Shown: one piece after another, positions 43,845 to 56,252 of the stretch
Position numbering within the stretch: position 1 is the first letter of the stretch
How the letters are laid out: every line of letters begins with the position of its first letter
From: Rhabdophis nuchalis
Lineage: Eukaryota; Chordata; Lepidosauria; Squamata; Natricidae
Reading direction: 5' to 3'
DNA: 64,000 bases
Assembly (NCBI GenBank): GCA_039707465.1
Contig: CM077643.1
Location: 374,269,419-374,333,418, forward strand
The notes under the pieces: model-generated
What the model was told of the DNA's origin: nothing
Databases searched by the model: none
What the model saw: the letters and a program-made list of their open reading frames with translations, nothing else
Position numbers and translations under genes: made by a program

Positions 43845-44415
43845 ACAATATCTTTGTGAGGCAGGTGAGTTTAAAAGACAAGCCAAAAGCCATTCTTTCT
43901 GCATTGTAACAGTATAGATGCACAAGTCACATTTTCTCCCATTCTAACCATTGTCACTCACACCATTGGTTGAATCTGTCTGTCTGTTAGCAAATACAAC
44001 ATACTTCTTAGCACCTGAATAGTCAAGCAATCGTGGAATAGCAGAAGAAATAAGGTGCAAAATTAAATTCAAGTGGGGCTTACGCCAGCAGATTGATCTC
44101 TGCTTAAAATGAGCAGCTTTTCTCCATAGGAGATGATTACATTTCAAGTTTTGGCGTGTTGCAACTTCAATAGCCCATACTTCCTTTAACAATTTTGGGG
44201 AAATACAGTCCAAACGTCTTATTTTTATTTCAGCTTTAGCCTTTGTTACCTGCCTTGTACCAGGAAGAATTATACCCTAGGAAACCATAATGCTTCAAAT
44301 GTCAATGGGATGTTGTCATCCCCCCTGGCCCTTGAAGATAGAAGTGTTAAAACTTAATATATCTGAATGCATGGAATATTTCATTCAGTTCTGATATCCT
44401 CATTTAAGCCTCAAT
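43845..44415. other. No feature recognised
   Basis: Probably unique sequence. The 89-aa minus-strand ORF at 43944-44213 has no recognisable domain. Confidence 0.45.
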
Positions 44416-44419
44416 ACTA

Positions 44420-44775
44420 GTCAGTGAGTGGTGGCTAAGATGCTGAGCTTGTCAATCAGAAAGGTCAGCAGCTCGGTGGTTCAAATCCCTAGTGCCGCGT
44501 AACGGAGTGAAATCCCGTTACTTGTCCCAGCTTCTGACAACCTAGCAGTTCAAAAGTATGTAAAAATGCAAGTAGAAAAATAGTAACCACCCTTTAGTGG
44601 GAAGGTAACAGCATTCTGTGCTCCTTCGGCCTTTAGTCATGCCAGCCACATGACCATGGAGACGTCTTCAAGCAGCACTGGCTCTTTTTCTTTGAAACGG
44701 GGATGAGTGCTGCCCCCTAGAGTCAGAAACAACTAGCACATATATGCAATGGGAACTCTTACCTTTACCTTAATA
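44420..44775 (+). mobile_element. Full-length tRNA-derived SINE (Sauria type)
   Basis: It has GTGGCTAAGATGCTGAGC (A-box region), GGTGGTTCAAATCCCTAG (B box), ATGCCAGCCACATGACCATG and the 3' end AGAGTCAGAAACAACTAGC, then CTTACCTTTACCTT. It is the same family as 18246-18598. Confidence 0.85.
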
Positions 44776-44779
44776 GTCA

Positions 44780-46080
44780 AACCAGACTGCTCAAATACAA
44801 ATAACACTTATTTTTGTTGATTGTGATCCCTTTTTAAATAGCCTTTAGCTATTTGAACTACTTTAGCTTTAAAGTAAAATTATTTTCACAGTCCTCTAGG
44901 GAATTATTACCTGCTTTGTAATTTTCTATAATAAAATGTAAAAAAATCCATTTGTTGGCAATGTGGTAGATAAACTGGATCATTTATGCGTTAATCTATA
45001 TTTATGGGCCCTTTCATTCCTCCTAGCTGTAATTACACACGTTTCTGTATGAGGATTCATCTAAGAGTCACTAAATATACTTATTTTTGGTGTGTGTGTG
45101 TGTGTGCGTGCGCGCATTTCATTCTCCCCATCACATTATAAACCTTACTTTCAAAGTGAGGTGGCCAAGTTGCTTGAAAGATGCTCCCTGTGGAATAACT
45201 TCACTGTTTTCAATAAGTTGTTCTGCATGTTAAGAATAATAATGCAAGTTAATTAGACTTCAGAGGGTATAACCCTGGCTCAGAATAGGCAAATGAAAGG
45301 GAGGAAAAGGTCAACTGAATTCCACCCTTCCCTGGATGATCAGAGGTCCAAATTGTTCTCTTTTGAATAATGTTTATTGGTTTGATTGAAAGGAAGAAAA
45401 TAGATTGAGCTGGATTTTCTGCAGATTTTTACTCTCTCATTCTTGTTGTGCCAGGTCTCTTCCCTGGCTTTCATAGGTTGTGTTTATATTGCCAATTTTC
45501 TAAGTTAAAAATTGTTTTGAGGGACAATACAAAAAGAAGGCAACAAGACTGTCAATGTTATGAGGAAAGGTTGAAGTTACTGTGGAAAATGCTAACACCC
45601 TTCACAACAGTAACAGAGTTAAAAGAGCTAAATCTAGTAAGTGTTAAGATACAAGAGATAGATTTTGGTTCAAACTTATAGGACACTTCTGAACAGTAAC
45701 AACAATTTAGGGATAGCTAGTTGGTGTCTTCCAAGTTCTTCTTAACCATATTTATATCAGCTCACTAAGCAGGGCTTAATAGGGATTGGGGGCATTTTAG
45801 TCCAAAACATTCAGAGGGTTGCAGCTTACCCTTAGATGGTGAACTCTTTCTTGCTAGAGCTGTTTGAGCGAAATCTGAGGGTATATTCCTAACTCTGAAA
45901 TTCTCACATTGAGTTAAGGAGGTATCTAGATGACCAGCTGGTAAACCTTCCTGTTTTCAGTCAGGCCGAACAATATGTAGTGGCCTGATGAACACATCAT
46001 GCTGAGCCATAAATATCATTTACTAATCTTAATGGCTGGATTCACATATAAATCCATAACAATATTATGACTTAGCACAA
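44780..46080. other. No feature recognised apart from a short (GT)n
   Basis: Probably unique sequence. A (GT)n/(GC) run lies at 45090-45115. The 77-aa ORF at 45448-45681 has no recognisable domain. Confidence 0.5.
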
Positions 46081-46083
46081 TGT

Positions 46084-46101
46084 GATGAAGATGAAGATGA
46101 A

Positions 46102-46176
<75 letters not shown>
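46084..46176 (+). repeat. (GAT)n microsatellite
   Basis: A few GATGAA units are followed by about 25 GAT units. The poly-His ORF on the minus strand is an artefact. Confidence 0.97.
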
Positions 46177-46205
46177 ATTCAATCGTGTCCATTCTTGGCA
46201 ATTCT

Positions 46206-47110
46206 TTTTTTTAAGTAGTATTTATTGAATTTTCCAACATTTAAAAGACAAAACACAAGACACAAATTTACACTTATGACAGCTTTTCCATGTCTGTATC
46301 AATATCTTTCATAACAATCCTATTAACAAAAATTCTATCTTCATTTCACTATCCTAAATTATATCCTTATTTAGATTATAATAGCATAAATTCAATATCA
46401 TCTATTTCCTATACCTTTTACATTCTATATATTATACTTTAATGTTTTATAACCTAAGTTTTACGTTTACGCTCAAGCCAGGAATACCATCTATTCCAGA
46501 TTTGATAGTACTCGGTTTCTTCCCTCTCCTTCATTTCCATAGACAGTCTATCCATTTCTGCACATTCATAAATTTTTCTTCTTATGGTCAGGTCTGGAGG
46601 AGTATCTGTTTGTTTCCAATTCTGTGCTAACACGATTCTACTTGCAGTTAGAATATGTATGTATTGTAGTTTCCCCCCCATTTTCCCATCAAAAATACCT
46701 AGGATAAATAGTTCTGGCTACAATTCTAGCCTCTGTTCAGTGATCTCTTCCAGCCACTTACTTATCTTACACCAATATTTTCTGACCTTAGGGTAGATTC
46801 CACCACATGTGGTAGAATGTTCCCTGCTTATGCCCACATCTCCAGCAATCTCCGGCGATCGATCCGAGAACATCTTAGCCAATCTGACTGGTATTTTCTG
46901 ATATTCTTTCAGTTGTTTTATGTTCTGGCTGGTGTTGGCTTTGATAGTATCTAGTGCTGTGGTTTTAGGTAGCCTTTTACCATTGACCTTTCCTTCCATA
47001 ACATTGTGGAAACCTCTGACTATTATATGTTGATTCCAAATATCAGTTAATAACTTTAGCTTGATGGATGCCTCTGTTAATAGATAAGCGTTGTGTGAAA
47101 ACTGACCCTA
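46206..47110 (-). pseudogene. L1 LINE ORF2 C-terminus and 3' UTR
   Basis: The minus strand reads KVRKYWCKISKWLEEITEQR (46718-46999 frame) and, downstream in another frame, ILTASRIVLAQNWKQ and PPDLTIRRKIYECAEMDRLS. This is the order expected in L1 ORF2 after the Cys-rich region. A frameshift separates the two parts, and the Cys motif is scrambled. The 3' UTR extends to a poly-T run at 46207-46214. Confidence 0.8.
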
Positions 47111-47114
47111 TACT

Positions 47115-47840
47115 GTTCATCTTTTATCTGATGCTGATCATTTCATTTGTCCTGGAAGAGTGACTAGAATTTTCCAGGAAATAACTGTCATTGATTGGAC
47201 TCGTGTCAGACTCATCCTGTGTTAACTTCCTCAGTTTTAACTGGTATTTTAAATGCAATTCTTCAATTCCAATCTTGATTTTAAAATGCTCAGTGGTACA
47301 AAATGGCTTAGTCAAAATGTCAGAGGCAAGAATAGCTAATAGAGGGACATTCATCAAGTTAAGAATCCAGTCATTTGTTTCTATAAGGCCCAACTAGATA
47401 GCTCTAAGGCGATAGTAGAATATAAGGCCACATTAAATATGAAAGCAGTTAGCCCTTGTTTCTGCTTGTATTTCCCAGCAAGTGATAGTGAAAGGCAAAC
47501 TATCTCCAACACTGACATAGTATAGGAATTATGACTAGTAGCCATTGGTAGTTTTATTCCTTACTATGGGATTTATCCCTTTGCCAGTAAGAAGCCAGTG
47601 CACAAAAGCAAAGCTTCAGGCTTTGCCTAAATTTCTCCTTGACCTGCTAGGTTAGTTTCCTCCCACCCTGTTTTCTTTGATGAAGAATTAATAGAGGGAA
47701 CCTGAAGCTTTTCTTTTTGTGTTCTGAGGTGATGTTGCACTGGTTTGTCAACAAGATAAGGAAAATGTAAAGAGCATCGCTTCTGGAATTCCTTTCAGCC
47801 ACTTTACCCCAAGGATTCATAGTCATTGGCTTGATTTTCT
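47115..47840. other. No feature recognised
   Basis: Probably unique sequence. The paired ORFs at 47124-47397 are mirror frames without domains. Confidence 0.5.
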
Positions 47841-47847
47841 TCTATGT

Positions 47848-47962
47848 CAGAGGTCCACAAACTTGGCAACTTTAAGACTTGTGGACTTCAACTCCTAGAA
47901 TTGTCCTGCCAGCTATGCTTGAAGTCCACAAGTCTTAAAGTTATCAAGTTTGGGAACCCCTG
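47848..47962. mobile_element. Palindromic hAT-like MITE
   Basis: The left arm CAGAGGTCCACAAACTTGG, AACTTTAAGACTTGTGGAC is mirrored by GTCCACAAGTCTTAAAGTT and AGTTTGGGAACCCCTG. The flanks ttctatgt and tcctatgt match at 7 of 8. Confidence 0.88.
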
Positions 47963-47990
47963 TCCTATGTAATGATTTATTGAGTTGCAT

Positions 47991-48316
47991 CAGTGAGATT
48001 CTACTGGTTCGGACTGATTCAGGTGAATAGCTCCGACAGTCAGCTGGGAGCGAACTGGTTCACTCTGACAATCAAGTGGGCCCACCTGTCCACCCCTGCG
48101 CTGTACTGATCTATATCTTCTCAGCTGAGTTGCATGGCTAAGCAGATTGCCATGCCTTGGCTGTTTTCCTCCCCAGCAGTAATGCGGAAAGTAAGTTTTC
48201 TCAAAACTGCACAGGTGTGCAGCACTCCTCAGGTGCATGCACAAGCAAAGTGCGTGTGCACACGCAAAGTGTCTGATCACCGAACCGGTGGTTAAACCAG
48301 TAGGATCCCACCACTG
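47991..48316. mobile_element. hAT-like MITE, perfect 8-bp TSD
   Basis: It starts CAGTGAGATTCTACTGGTT and ends AACCAGTAGGATCCCACCACTG. Both sides carry agttgcat (47983-47990 and 48317-48324). It contains purine-pyrimidine alternations (TGCGTGTGCACACGC) that could adopt Z-DNA. The element at 60652-62437 is a relative. Confidence 0.93.
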
Positions 48317-48324
48317 AGTTGCAT

Positions 48325-49375
48325 GTATGTTTTATTGGTGGAGGGTCAGCTGCATAAACTCAGCTCACAGAATCAGGAGGGACCACTGGCTGACTGTCTC
48401 TCCCATAAGGATGCATTAAGGGACATTTTTTCTGGAATGTTTTTCTTCATAGCCCTAGGCAATAGTCGTCCCATTTGGGAACTCAACGTTTTCTTTGTTG
48501 GCTTCATCTGCAACATCAAATTAGTCTCATTCAGTTTTGCTTTTGGAGAGTAACCTGGCTGATGGACAGATTTGGTATCATCTTTGCAAAACTCTGTTGG
48601 ATGGAATCAATAAGAAGCATTCCAAATTTTGCCTTTAGAATGAATGATACAAATTCTGATTCAAGTAACGACAATTGCTTAAATTGTTAATTTAATACGG
48701 TCACATATTGTTATACAAGCAAATTTCATTTTCATAATTAACCAGTCATTTGTCATTCATTCTGTTTTTAAATTATAAGACAACTATAAATAGATGATGA
48801 TAAGCCAATAAATAAAAGATAGTTCACTCCCTCTCTCATTCTTAATATGGACACAACAGACAGAAACTATAATAAACGGCAACCTGGCTTTCCTTTTTGG
48901 GAAGTTTTGGGACTTGCCAAATCTATTTTGGCACATATTACAGTGTAATGTATCTAGCTAAATCAAAGGCAGGTGTATGTCTAAGAAAACCTGTCCATAC
49001 TGTATAGTATTGTCATCAGAAAAGCAGTGTTTTTAATGGATTAAAAATGATTTTGAAGGATGTTTCTTTTCTCCTCTTTCCTTCTTCCTGATAGTTACAG
49101 CCCGTTAGGTGATTTTACTGAATTTGGGCGACAGGGTAAGGGATTCCATTTTCCGTGTTTATTATTTCATGCATTTCTTCTTCTAAATATAGGCAGCATA
49201 CCATACTGGGAACTTCTCCAGGGCAGCATTTTTCTTTTCTTTAAGAAGGAGCAGTTAATGCTGTGAAGCTCAGCATCCTCCAAGAGCAAATGCTTCTTAC
49301 CAAAATAATTCCATAGAAGTCCTATGTTGCCATCCATCACTCCTTTTTTCCTTTTTTTCCTTTTGGAACAAATTG
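48325..49375. other. No feature recognised
   Basis: Probably unique sequence. Confidence 0.5.
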
Positions 49376-49382
49376 TCCAAAT

Positions 49383-49572
49383 CAGACGTGGGTTCCTCCT
49401 GGTTTGGACTGGTTCAGCCAAATAGGTAATAATGCCATTTTGTTTTTTGCTTCTGCACATGCGCAGAAGCAATTTTTTAATTTCTGTGCATGTGTGCATG
49501 CGCAAAGCGTGCACGTGCCTGAAGCACATCCCTGACCGAACCAGCAATAAAAGAATCCGGAACCCACCCGAT
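49383..49572. mobile_element. hAT-like MITE, perfect 8-bp TSD
   Basis: The start CAGACGTGGGTTCCTCCTGG and the end GAATCCGGAACCCACCCGAT are inverted with changes. Both flanks are gtccaaat (49375-49382 and 49573-49580). The interior includes an inverted TTGCTTCTGCACATGCGCAG / AAGCAA stretch. Confidence 0.85.
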
Positions 49573-49747
49573 GTCCAAATCCTTCCAAAATGGTTTAAAG
49601 GTTCTACTAGAACCAGAAAGATATAAGCATGGTAGCAGAAGATTCAAGGAGTTGAAGTCCACGCATGTTAAAGTTGGCTGAAGTTGAAAAATTACCAATA
49701 TGGATAGTTTATTTCTGTTTGGGAAGTGCAGTTCTGGCTTATTAATG

Positions 49748-49835
49748 TGATGTGGTGGCTCAGTGGCTAAGACACTGAGCTTGTTAATTAGAAAGGTCGA
49801 CAGTTTGGCAGTTCGAATCCCTAATGTAAGTTTTC
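49748..49835 (+). mobile_element. Head of a tRNA-derived SINE (Sauria type)
   Basis: GTGGTGGCTCAGTGGCTAAG and GGCAGTTCGAATCCCTAAT are the A- and B-box region of the family at 18246-18598. The body and tail are absent. Confidence 0.8.
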
Positions 49836-49839
49836 CCCT

Positions 49840-50860
49840 TTTTTCTGCTAAAAGTCCATAAGGCATGTCCAGTCACTAATAAATGTAGTTGTTGCTCTTT
49901 CTCTAATCAAACTAGTTAATTTTGCCATCCGTGAGAGTCATATCATATTTACCAACTTCTGCTATGGATATTTCCAGATCCTTGTTTAAAATTAAAACTC
50001 AGCCTCTATGGCTGTTAAGACAGCAGTGTTTTGGATTCAGCCTGGAAAAGGGGCTTCAGAAGACAGGAGTGTGAAGGTTACACCTCTCTATGACTCATTA
50101 AAGTAGCTTCAAACATTTTCAGGTTGGATACATGGCTGTGTGTTTTCCAAAGTGTTCCTTCCAAATCAAATTAGAATAGTCTTAATAACTATATTTTTAT
50201 CACTCCTATCTCTAAACCTAATCGAGGACAGGATATTATATTATATATTATTGTATCCAGAAATCTGTTCAATTGCTGTAGAATAACTAGATATATTCAG
50301 ATGTAAATGGGCAAATGGGTCTTATTTCCATTTCATTTCCCTTTTGGTTGTGGTCAACCACAAGATTCTTCTGTACTCTTTAATATTAATTTGCATTTGC
50401 ATATTTGGCTTTTGCATGGAATACCTTACCATCAAATCTACTTAGAGATTCATAGCTAATATTAAAGTATAGTATTAACATAAGATTATTATTTTCCTGA
50501 ATATAATTAAATAGTTTTAATGTAGGTTTAATAATTCTGAATATAATTTTCTGAATTTAATTTTAATTAAATCCACTGAAATTGCAATAAAATAATAGTA
50601 TGCAGCTTACATAAGTAATATTTTGGCCATACTGTGGCCCCCTGTCCTATCTATACTGTAGGATATCTCCAGTTTTAACATGCCAGTGGAGTCTTTTAAG
50701 GTTGATACCTCAAGGTATCAAGTTCAAGGTTGATACCTCCTTCTGAGTTTATTTATTTATTTGATTTGTCAATCGTTTACAAAATAATAGGCATAAGAAT
50801 AAATATGAGTAGGAATGGAGCGAGGTCAATAGTAGACAGTTTAAGGTTAAAATTACGGGG
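49840..50860. other. No feature recognised
   Basis: Very AT-rich, probably unique sequence. A 12-bp direct repeat (GTTGATACCTC) occurs near 50700 and 50730. Confidence 0.5.
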
Positions 50861-50868
50861 ATTTGAAG

Positions 50869-51036
50869 CAGTGGTGGGTTTCTATCGGTTCGGCCCAGTT
50901 CAACTGAACCAGTAATGGTATGGCAGCCTGGGTTTCGGGAACTGGCAGCAACTCAGGCCTGCCACACCCCCAAACCAGTTCACCAGTCACCACCATCGCC
51001 ATCTTGTGCAGTAGAGCCGGCCAGAACACAGCCCTG
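50869..51036. mobile_element. hAT-like MITE deletion derivative, perfect 8-bp TSD
   Basis: The start CAGTGGTGGGTTTCTATCGG belongs to the family at 47991. The right end is GAACACAGCCCTG, poorly inverted. Both flanks are atttgaag (50861-50868 and 51037-51044), so the outer ends are right and the interior is rearranged. Confidence 0.82.
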
Positions 51037-51059
51037 ATTTGAAGATGTAACAAAGTTCA

Positions 51060-52620
51060 GAGAACGTTGGAGAAAATTTCTTTGTTTTTTCATGGTTGTT
51101 TTCATGCTTTTGATATTGCTCTTGTCTCTTCTAACCACTCTGAATTTTTTTTTTGTAAACTTCCTCCCTGATATCTCTGTCTTTCTGAGCTTTGGCTTCT
51201 CTTCTCTTGGCAATTTCCCTCATCTGTTTTGACATCCAGAGTTTCTTTTTCTTCTTGAATTTTGGCAATGTTTTTTCATATCCATCCTGAACAACCTCTT
51301 TAGGTTCATGTCACAGTTCCTCTAGTTAGCTGTCAAGGCAGGTCAGGAGTTCAAAGAGATTTCTCCTTGAAAATGAGAGACTATGTGATCAAAATTGTAT
51401 CATGGACACCGGTTGCCTTCTGCTTTTTAGTTAACTTGGAACTTGCATATGAGCAGTTCATTATCTGTTCCATAGTCATCCCCAGGCCATTTCTTTATTT
51501 GTTATTACCAAGCTCTTCTTCCTTCTTTTAGCAATAATTTAGACAATTAGATTTCTGTGCATTTCATTTGGTGATGTGTGTATATATATAGGTTTTGTGA
51601 TTGTTTGAAGACTGTGTTAGCAATGAGGGAATAATTGGATTCACAGAAATTGATAAGCCGTTCTCCTGCTTTATTTCAGTTTCGTAAGTAGTAAAGTTCA
51701 AATGCATTTTCCTTTTTAATACTAACATGGCATTGTGGTATCCAACAACATACAGCATATCTTGCTTGTTTGATCAGTCAATTTCAGATTGAGCTTGATT
51801 TAGGGGAAAAAACTCTTTAATTTATAGTATCCTTCTTCTGCATCAATGGTTGAAACATAAACTTGGATAATTATAATATTAAAGGTTGTCCACAAAATTC
51901 AATTGATATTATTCATTGACTATACTATAGCCAAGTACTATTGGTACTGCTATATCCTTCCTAACTATGAAAGCAACACTATTACTTCTTTGATTTTCAT
52001 GTCCAGGATGCTAAATAGGGTGGTCTTCTGAGAGAAAGTGTCCAGTTCCAATCTATCTCAATTTGCTGTTGCCTAAGATATCAAAGTGTAGTCAGTTCAT
52101 CTCATCATTCACAGTATTGGCCTTCTCCCATGTTCATGCCTTTCATATTCCATGTTCCTACTGTAATTCAGTCTTAGAAGCTTGTTATTTTTCTGCATCA
52201 CAACACCAGCATGTAGCTATCCTAAAGGGTTTAATCTATTCACATTATAAACACTATTAGTACTCTGAAAGATACTCATGTCTTCCTCATTAGTATGTTA
52301 ATTACTATGCAAACTGTGAGGCCCATCAGCCAGCACCATGTTATCAATCATTTTATATTTTCTACCCATGTCATTTCCTTGGTAAAATACTGGTGTGGTT
52401 TTCCAATGCTTTCTCCCATGCAAGGTGAAATTATGTCTTTGCTGTTGTCACTGAAGGGATCTAGAAACGTCTTATATTGCTGCTGCTCAATATATGTCTT
52501 TTTGTTTTAGCTATGCAGCTTGGATGACAATCATGTCTTTGATGATCTTGCCAGGAATATATCCCTTTCTCTTACATTCCCCGCATTCTTCATTCATCCC
52601 TCTCAGGAACATCATACATA
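51060..52620 (-). pseudogene. Bov-B (RTE) LINE fragment, endonuclease and linker, decayed
   Basis: The landmarks have the same order as at 9900-11500, for example the linker near 51180-51320, the region around 51600-51700 (antisense of the endonuclease end) and the 5' part near 52370-52610. It is more decayed than the first copy and has no long frame. The 3' half of the ORF is missing. Confidence 0.62.
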
Positions 52621-52624
52621 CGCA

Positions 52625-53610
52625 CACATGCTCAGATCATGATGAGGAGCAATGGCGTGATTTGGGGAGGTTCCTCTTTAACTGTGTTTTAAATTTTTGT
52701 TGTATTTATTTTGTACAATGACAATAAAGACTATATCAATAGTGAAGTTACAGATTACAATTTTGAGGCAAATGCTCTTAGTGCCAATGCCCTTTTCAGG
52801 GACAACAGCAATATTTCTTATAATCTTTCCCTTTTGTTTATGGGTCCAACAACTAACTTTACAGGTGCCAATACTGTAGCTGCCACAGGTGATTGCAGGA
52901 CCATTGTGGCACTTCATTTTGGAAATTACCTTAATATTACTTCATGAATTTGGCCCATAACACTACAGACCTATGGGTAATCAATTTTATGGACTGGAGA
53001 GACAATCCCATATCAAGTTCTTCATCAAGCCTCCCTTTTGCTTAGATGCAGGCCCCAATCCATTCTTTACTTCAAGAAGCACCTCTCAGTGATTATAACT
53101 AGTTTCATTCTACAAATGGTACCAGGTTTTATATATTTCTGAATTCCAAAGATTCAGAATCTTTGCCATTAAAGATGACCATTCTACCATTTTCTTTTTA
53201 TTAAATATGTGACAGCTATAGTGGCAACTTCAAGTTGAGAATAGGCTATAAATATTTTAATTAAGTAAGGAAAATAAATAAATAAGAAGGATCATAATAT
53301 ACACTCAGGTAAACATCTGGCTTATTATTACTCTCACAAGAGAATACCTTGATTATTATTTATCCTTAACTTAATCAGTGCTAAATTCACTGGGTCTTTT
53401 CATCCAAACACATACACCAAAATCCACCTCCTTTGCTCCCAGAGCTCCAATTCATTAGCCTCTGTCTGATGCAGGTGACTTTATTCCAATGGGCAGATTC
53501 AGCACCTTGTACCATTTTGATCGGTCAGGCCATAGTATTCATCTGATTGGACATTTGGCTTCAGTGATATTTATCTCTTCTTTGAGAACATGTTCCTCCT
53601 AAGCATTATT
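52625..53610. other. No feature recognised
   Basis: Probably unique. The text TTTTGTACAATGACAATAAAG near 52709-52730 resembles a LINE 3' end with a polyadenylation signal but is too short to assign. Mirror ORFs at 52678-52947 have no recognisable domain. Confidence 0.45.
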
Positions 53611-53619
53611 TCCTTAGAC

Positions 53620-53752
53620 CAGGGGTATCTAACTCACAACCCACAGGCCAGATGCATCACGTGCTGATCTTGCCCCCGCCTGGTTTAGCGAAGGGGGGAG
53701 GGGGGGAAGTCCCGATAGATCATGTGATGCCACTGTGAGTTTGACACTCCTG
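53620..53752. mobile_element. Short non-autonomous hAT element, perfect 8-bp TSD
   Basis: The ends CAGGGGTATCTAACTC and GAGTTTGACACTCCTG are of the family at 15802-16123, internally deleted to 133 bp. Both flanks are ccttagac (53612-53619 and 53753-53760). Confidence 0.93.
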
Positions 53753-53984
53753 CCTTAGACTATCCAATTTTAAATACATTTAGATATTATCATTGTGGAT
53801 GTTATTGTTTGTTTTCATCATACTGTTCTTTGTTCTATGTTAATTACCTAAAGACTCTGGGTGATATAGAAATGCATTCAATAAATATTTACCACATTGA
53901 AAACTGCCTAAAATACAGTTCAATAAATTTGAAAATATCAGTGAAAGTAGAAAGCCTTATGCAAATCCAAAGTAGGCTTCCAAT

Positions 53985-54157
53985 CATGACTTATCACTAA
54001 CATGACCCTGAAATCACCCAAGCCTCCTCTAAAGGGAACAAATAGTTGGAGTGAGTCACGGATGGTGGCAGCTGAGTCCTTGAATCTCCAGCACAGCCTC
54101 CCGTGATTTATATTGTCCTCTTCTCCCACTGCACATCTAAGCATGATTTATCACTAA
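53985..54157. mobile_element. Possible retroposed insert between 16-bp direct repeats
   Basis: catgacttatcactaa at 53985-54000 and catgatttatcactaa at 54142-54157 match at 15 of 16. They enclose 141 bp of higher GC content that matches no family I know. The repeat length fits LINE-type target-site duplication. There is no poly-A tail. Confidence 0.4.
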
Positions 54158-54159
54158 GC

Positions 54160-56080
54160 TCCTCAAAATGAACAAACTACTTGGGGCAACAGAGACAAGG
54201 GAGATGTCTGTTTTGGATGTTAAGGCTCTACTGATCATGGAAATTGCAACAACATGGAAATTGCAATCAGTTTAATTCTACAGGTTGTGAATCATTTTGA
54301 GCCTGTTACTTACAGGAATGCAGAAAGCTACCTTATATCAGGTCAGAGTAATTATAGTTACTCCAACATTGTCTTTGATGTTGTCTTGGGCAAATGATAG
54401 TCCATTGCTTTCTATGCATTCTCCCTTTAATCTGAAGTGGATTTTATGTGTTCTTCCCAAAGGATATGTTCCACCCCAAATATGTCACTGTATTGTCATA
54501 GAGCATATAAAATTGCCTTCCACTGAATTTGCATGTTACCTGTTCAGAATGGCAGGAACTTTCTGGTGTCTTGATAGCAACAGTTTCTGGAATCACATTC
54601 AGAGTTTTCCCCAGCTCCTGAACTCTTGTCATTTTCCACAGTTAACTTTAGCCAATGGTTTAGAAATGTTCTTCTAGTTGAATAGGCACTGATCTGGTGT
54701 CCAGCTATTCTGTAAGAGAATTATGAGGGATAGGGAATAAATATTAGGCTCCTTATATGAGACAAACTCTTCAAATCAATTTTGAGATGACTTTGAAAAA
54801 CTGATATCAGATTAGAAAACAGTTCTTATTTATCCCAAGCTCAGTCCTAAATTCAGATGCTACTATGGCCTCAGTTCTCATGAGGTTTCCCAATATACTT
54901 GATGTTGTGTTTCTGACAGTGGGCACTAAAATGACTTAAAAGTCATCTGTGTGAGGTCTCCTTTGCCAAAAACTAGAATCTGCGGAATTAAATGCTTGGG
55001 AGTCTGAACAATATAATTTCCAGATGACCCTTTAAGGCTAGGTGTCCAGAAACTATGTACTCATGATCTCCTTGCCCAAATGATAGAGCAGCATGTACTA
55101 TCCACACCACCTGAGATAACAAAAGGTTGGTTAATAGTACAGCAGTTGATAAATAGTATAGAAGCTGTGGTGCCATTTCAACTGTGCTTGGCATTATTGA
55201 TCATGATATAAATGGTATGTATGCATGTATCAGCCCTCAGTGAAAAGGAGTCATATCTGTCTGGCTATCTCTAGCACTGCATGTGGCAGCTTCATAGAGC
55301 CACCACATGTCTTTTTTCTCTTGCATGTTGTGGAAAACCCCTTGTGCTCCAGAAAACCAGCTGAGCAGCTAAAGGTATAAGAGGGTTCCCCTCCTTCTGC
55401 TTTCAGTTGTGGTGACTTAAGAGCGCATTGCAGCTGACACAGATTTGTAGCTGTTTCCATGGTTACCAAACAGGAAAGTTGTATATGAAGCTTGGTCATT
55501 GTTAAGTTTCTACTTTCAGAAGAGCTTGCTGGATTCTTTGATGACTCTCTGGAGAAAAAGGGCAGGAGTATTCAATCGCAGCTTTCTACTACCTTTTTCA
55601 TTTTTAAGTCCTTATCTGGAATCTGTCATTGATCCAGGGGTAACAGTTCTAGAAGGACAAGTATCTGATAGTGCTTACAGATAGAAAAAAAATGCTCCAA
55701 CCTACCAAAAGCAGCACCATGGGAGACAGAATATGAGTGCAGGTCAAAATAGGCAAATGTAGGGCAACTCAGCTTGGCCAACTTGCTGAGGGACAACTTA
55801 ACATGGGGAAGAGTTACACTAATATTGAAAAAATGGTGGAATAGAATCATTAAAAAAGAATGCAAAAGGAGGAACAAACTAAAATATGAATGATAAAACA
55901 ATAAAATATTTTTAAATTATTTTAAATACTTAACTTGAATTGTTAAATTGTCTTGCAGCAAGTTGTCATGACCATACCAAGCTGGCCTGCAGTGAGTTGG
56001 CTATGGCAAGTTGGCCGTGGTGAGTTGTCTCATTCTGGACCAGATTGTCTACATCCCAGGGTTTTGAAGGTGCTCATAAA
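54160..56080. other. No feature recognised
   Basis: Probably unique sequence. The 126-aa ORF at 54297-54677 and the 91-aa minus-strand ORF at 55626-55901 have no recognisable domain. Confidence 0.5.
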
Positions 56081-56252
56081 TGAATAAAAATGTTCAGAGC
56101 TCCTGGAGCATGGTGGAACTGTCACAGGAAAAGAGCTGATGTGTTTCCAATCTACAAAAAAATGGGCAGAAAGTAAATCCAGGAAACCTCAGATCAATCA
56201 GCTTGATATCAATCATCAAGAAAAAAATGGAAAAAAATAATCAAGCAGCAGG

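Noticed and set aside
46016..46201. Poly-His ORF
   Set aside because: Antisense of the (GAT)n microsatellite.
52678..52947. Mirror ORFs on both strands (60-79 aa)
   Set aside because: No recognisable domain, splice signal or repeat family. Overlapping open frames on both strands suggest chance.
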